From Blastocatellia bacterium (GTDB lineage: Bacteria > Acidobacteriota > Blastocatellia > HR10): DNA of 64,000 nucleotides. Shown one piece after another: positions 62,375 through 64,000 of this stretch; the first letter of the stretch is position 1, and every line of letters starts with the position of its first letter. The notes under the pieces are model-generated. The model saw nothing but the letters and a program-made list of their open reading frames with translations, did no database searches and was not told the DNA's origin. The position numbers were made by a program, and so were the translations under genes. The DNA is taken from the NCBI GenBank assembly GCA_035573895.1, contig DATLZR010000021.1, forward strand, positions 1 to 64,000, written 5' to 3'.

Positions 62375-63300
62375 GACTCGGTCGCCTCCTCTGTGCCCAG
62401 ATCTCCGTACAGCCTCTCCATGCACTCGGGGCAGATGCTGTGGCTGAACTCGGCTTCGGAGTGCTCGCGGACGTAGGACTCGATTTGTTTCCAGTAGCCC
62501 TGATCATCGCGGATTTTCTTACAGGAGGCGCAGATCGGCAGCAAGCCCCGTAACGTCTTGATGCGGGCGAGTGCCTCTTGAAGTTGCTCGATGAGGCGCT
62601 CCCGTTCCTGCTCCGCCCGCTTCCGTTCGCTGATGTCCCGGGCGGCGTAGACGACCGCCTTCGGCCGTCCCCGGTCGTCCAACACGAACGAACGCGAGAG
62701 CAAGACAGGGAATTCGCTGCCATCCTTGCGCCGATGAAGGACCTCCCCCTCACTCGTCACGTCGCCGAGCAGCTCGCAGCTTCTCCCCTTCACTTCCGCG
62801 TCCTCGTAGCCGTAGGTCTCACAAAAAGCTCCGTTGGCAAAAAGGAATCGGCCTTCGAGATCGGTGATGAAGACGCTCTCACTGATGCTCATCATTGCCT
62901 GAGAGAGCATTCGCGCCTGATCTTCCGCCCGCTTGCGGATGATCGCATGCTCGACGGTCAGGGGTAGAACCTGAAGGTAATGGCTGTAGAGGTCTTTGAC
63001 CAGGTAGTCGTACGCGCCCGCCTTGAGAGCCCGCACAGCGGTCTCCTCGTCTCCAGCACCGGTGACGATAATGACCGGAGCATCAATTTCGAGATCGAAA
63101 ATATCGAAGGCCGTTCCATCGCCGAGAAAGTGATCGGTGATAACGACATCGAAATTCTCGGACTGAAGAAGATGCTTGGCTTCGGCCACTGATCCGGCAA
63201 TGCGATAGTCGTAGGGCAAATTCTCGTGGACGACGAGTTCGATGAAGGCCCGCTGATCGCCGGGATTATCCTCGACGAGAAGAATGCGCGTTTTTGTCAT
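62371..63300 (-). CDS. response regulator with PAS domain and C-terminal zinc-like motif
   Basis: The 309-residue protein has a receiver domain (1-125; L-L-V-E-D-N, D-V-V-I-T-D-H-F, V-T-G-A-G-D-E-E-T, then K at V-K-D-L), a linker coiled coil, and a PAS domain (about 140-255). The tail has LLPICASCKKIRDDQGYW and F-S-H-S-I-C-P-E-C, a four-Cys motif found on many such PAS proteins whose function is not known. It has no DNA-binding or enzyme output. It is followed without a gap by the SDR gene. Confidence 0.9.
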   Translation of the reverse strand: MTKTRILLVEDNPGDQRAFIELVVHENLPYDYRIAGSVAEAKHLLQSENFDVVITDHFLGDGTAFDIFDLEIDAPVIIVTGAGDEETAVRALKAGAYDYLVKDLYSHYLQVLPLTVEHAIIRKRAEDQARMLSQAMMSISESVFITDLEGRFLFANGAFCETYGYEDAEVKGRSCELLGDVTSEGEVLHRRKDGSEFPVLLSRSFVLDDRGRPKAVVYAARDISERKRAEQERERLIEQLQEALARIKTLRGLLPICASCKKIRDDQGYWKQIESYVREHSEAEFSHSICPECMERLYGDLGTEEATES

Positions 63301-63539
63301 GATTCCCCTTCCACGACAGGAGGTCATCCCCCTGGGACTTCGGTTTGGACACAAGGCGCAGTATTCTACTCCCTCAACCCTGGGTTTTCTAGACGAATCG
63401 GCGATTGCACGCACGCCGGGTGGAAGCACACGCCAGTGGAGACAGCGACAACTACCCGACCGGGAAGGCGAACATCAGATGGCTGAGTCTTCCCTCGCCG
63501 GCATCGCCCGTTAGCTGTCAGGCGCGCGAGCGCCTCACA

Positions 63540-64000
63540 TTACTCATCGGATGCATCGAGGATAAGGCGGACCCTCGCGGCCAATGCCTCAGGTGTGAAC
63601 GGCTTGGTGAGAAACATCGCCGGCGACTCCAGCAAAGCGAGTGATCGGCCGGCCCGACTGGTATGGCCTGACATGAACAGAACCTTCGTTCCCGGGCGCT
63701 CGCGTTGAAGCTGGGCGGCCAGCTCGGTTCCGCTCATCAGGGGCATCACGACATCCGTCAACAGAAGGTGAATGGGTCCGGGATGGCGACGCGCGGCCAG
63801 TAATGCCTCCACCCCGTTGGAGGCTTCCAACACAGTGTATCCCTTGCGCTGGAGGACCTCGCGGATCAGCTCGCGCACGAGCGGTTCGTCCTCGGCTACC
63901 AGGATGGTTTCCGTTCCTCCACACGCGCATCGGGACGGCGCGGCTGTGACTTGTTCATCGCGCGGAGGGATGATCCGGGGAAGGTAGATTTTGAAAGTGG
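63540..64000 (-). CDS. hybrid sensor histidine kinase, C-terminal receiver part only, cut by window edge
   Basis: The minus-strand frame is open to the window end. Its visible start, T-F-K-I-Y-L-P, is the usual last strand of an HATPase_c domain, followed by a linker (R-D-E-Q-V-T) and a full receiver (ETILVAEDEPLVRELI, then LLLTDVVMPLMSG with the phosphoacceptor Asp, MSGHT, and K in L-T-K-P-F). So this is the last 153 residues of a hybrid kinase. The gene is upstream of and in the same direction as the PAS response regulator, and could act in the same phosphorelay. Confidence 0.9.
   Translation of the reverse strand, partial: TFKIYLPRIIPPRDEQVTAAPSRCACGGTETILVAEDEPLVRELIREVLQRKGYTVLEASNGVEALLAARRHPGPIHLLLTDVVMPLMSGTELAAQLQRERPGTKVLFMSGHTSRAGRSLALLESPAMFLTKPFTPEALAARVRLILDASDE

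Overview
The window reads as a chromosomal segment of a bacterium, most likely an Acidobacteriota (Blastocatellia-like). The evidence is gene content: a secreted VWFA protein of the type described as Acidobacterial (54.0 kb), Oar-like TonB receptors with an N-terminal carboxypeptidase-regulatory domain (5.6 kb intact, remnants near 18.5 and 31.2 kb), and many Tat-exported enzymes. This is inference from families; no rRNA or other taxonomic marker is present. Start codons are ATG, GTG and TTG. Promoters of sigma-70 type are readable at several sites, and two genes (2730, 60408) look almost leaderless.

0-3.7 kb is a light or B12 response module. A CarH/LitR-type MerR regulator with the photoreceptor W-x9-EH motif is divergent from a fasciclin, DUF378, SDR-DUF2867 and TspO operon. 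The intergenic region carries 11-bp-spaced TGTCTA-like repeats on both promoters. 4.1-11.4 kb holds small exported proteins, a TonB receptor with a His-rich segment, and a haem-copper reductase operon (CuA subunit II, subunit I, SCO). Subunit I lacks the usual H-x3-Y active-site tyrosine, so it may be an NO reductase rather than an oxidase. A Bcp peroxiredoxin follows.

11.6-19.8 kb is largely a decay zone. It contains a broken AAA+ ATPase of the kind found in contractile-injection loci, a winged-helix plus membrane-protein pair, a sigma-54 activator without a phosphoacceptor Asp, and ruined GntR and TonB genes. 19.9-35.3 kb is a scavenging region: GltS, a dead SelA-like PLP lyase beside a Tat-exported RidA, a serine hydrolase and a sulfatase behind the same hairpin leader, an APC permease, aldehyde and alcohol dehydrogenases, and a VapBC pair lying between two copies of an MFS gene fragment.

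35.4-41.0 kb is housekeeping (arsenite-type carrier, mtnA-tsaD-HD-metallophosphatase). 41.2-44.9 kb is a compact bacterial microcompartment locus: an RpiB-like protein with an N-terminal extension, one hexameric BMC shell protein, one EutN vertex protein, and a class II aldolase ending in a linker and an amphipathic helix that looks like an encapsulation peptide.

45-64 kb holds a secreted pre-peptidase protein, a coupled permease/small membrane protein/UspA operon, a TPR lipoprotein-like protein, tRNA-Lys, a broken Rpn nuclease, a hexapeptide acyltransferase, acpS facing pgeF with a 3-nt gap, an EamA exporter, an M20 peptidase, a VKOR-DsbA fusion, a carboxymuconolactone decarboxylase-like protein, an SDR coupled to a PAS response regulator, and the receiver end of a hybrid histidine kinase cut by the window edge.
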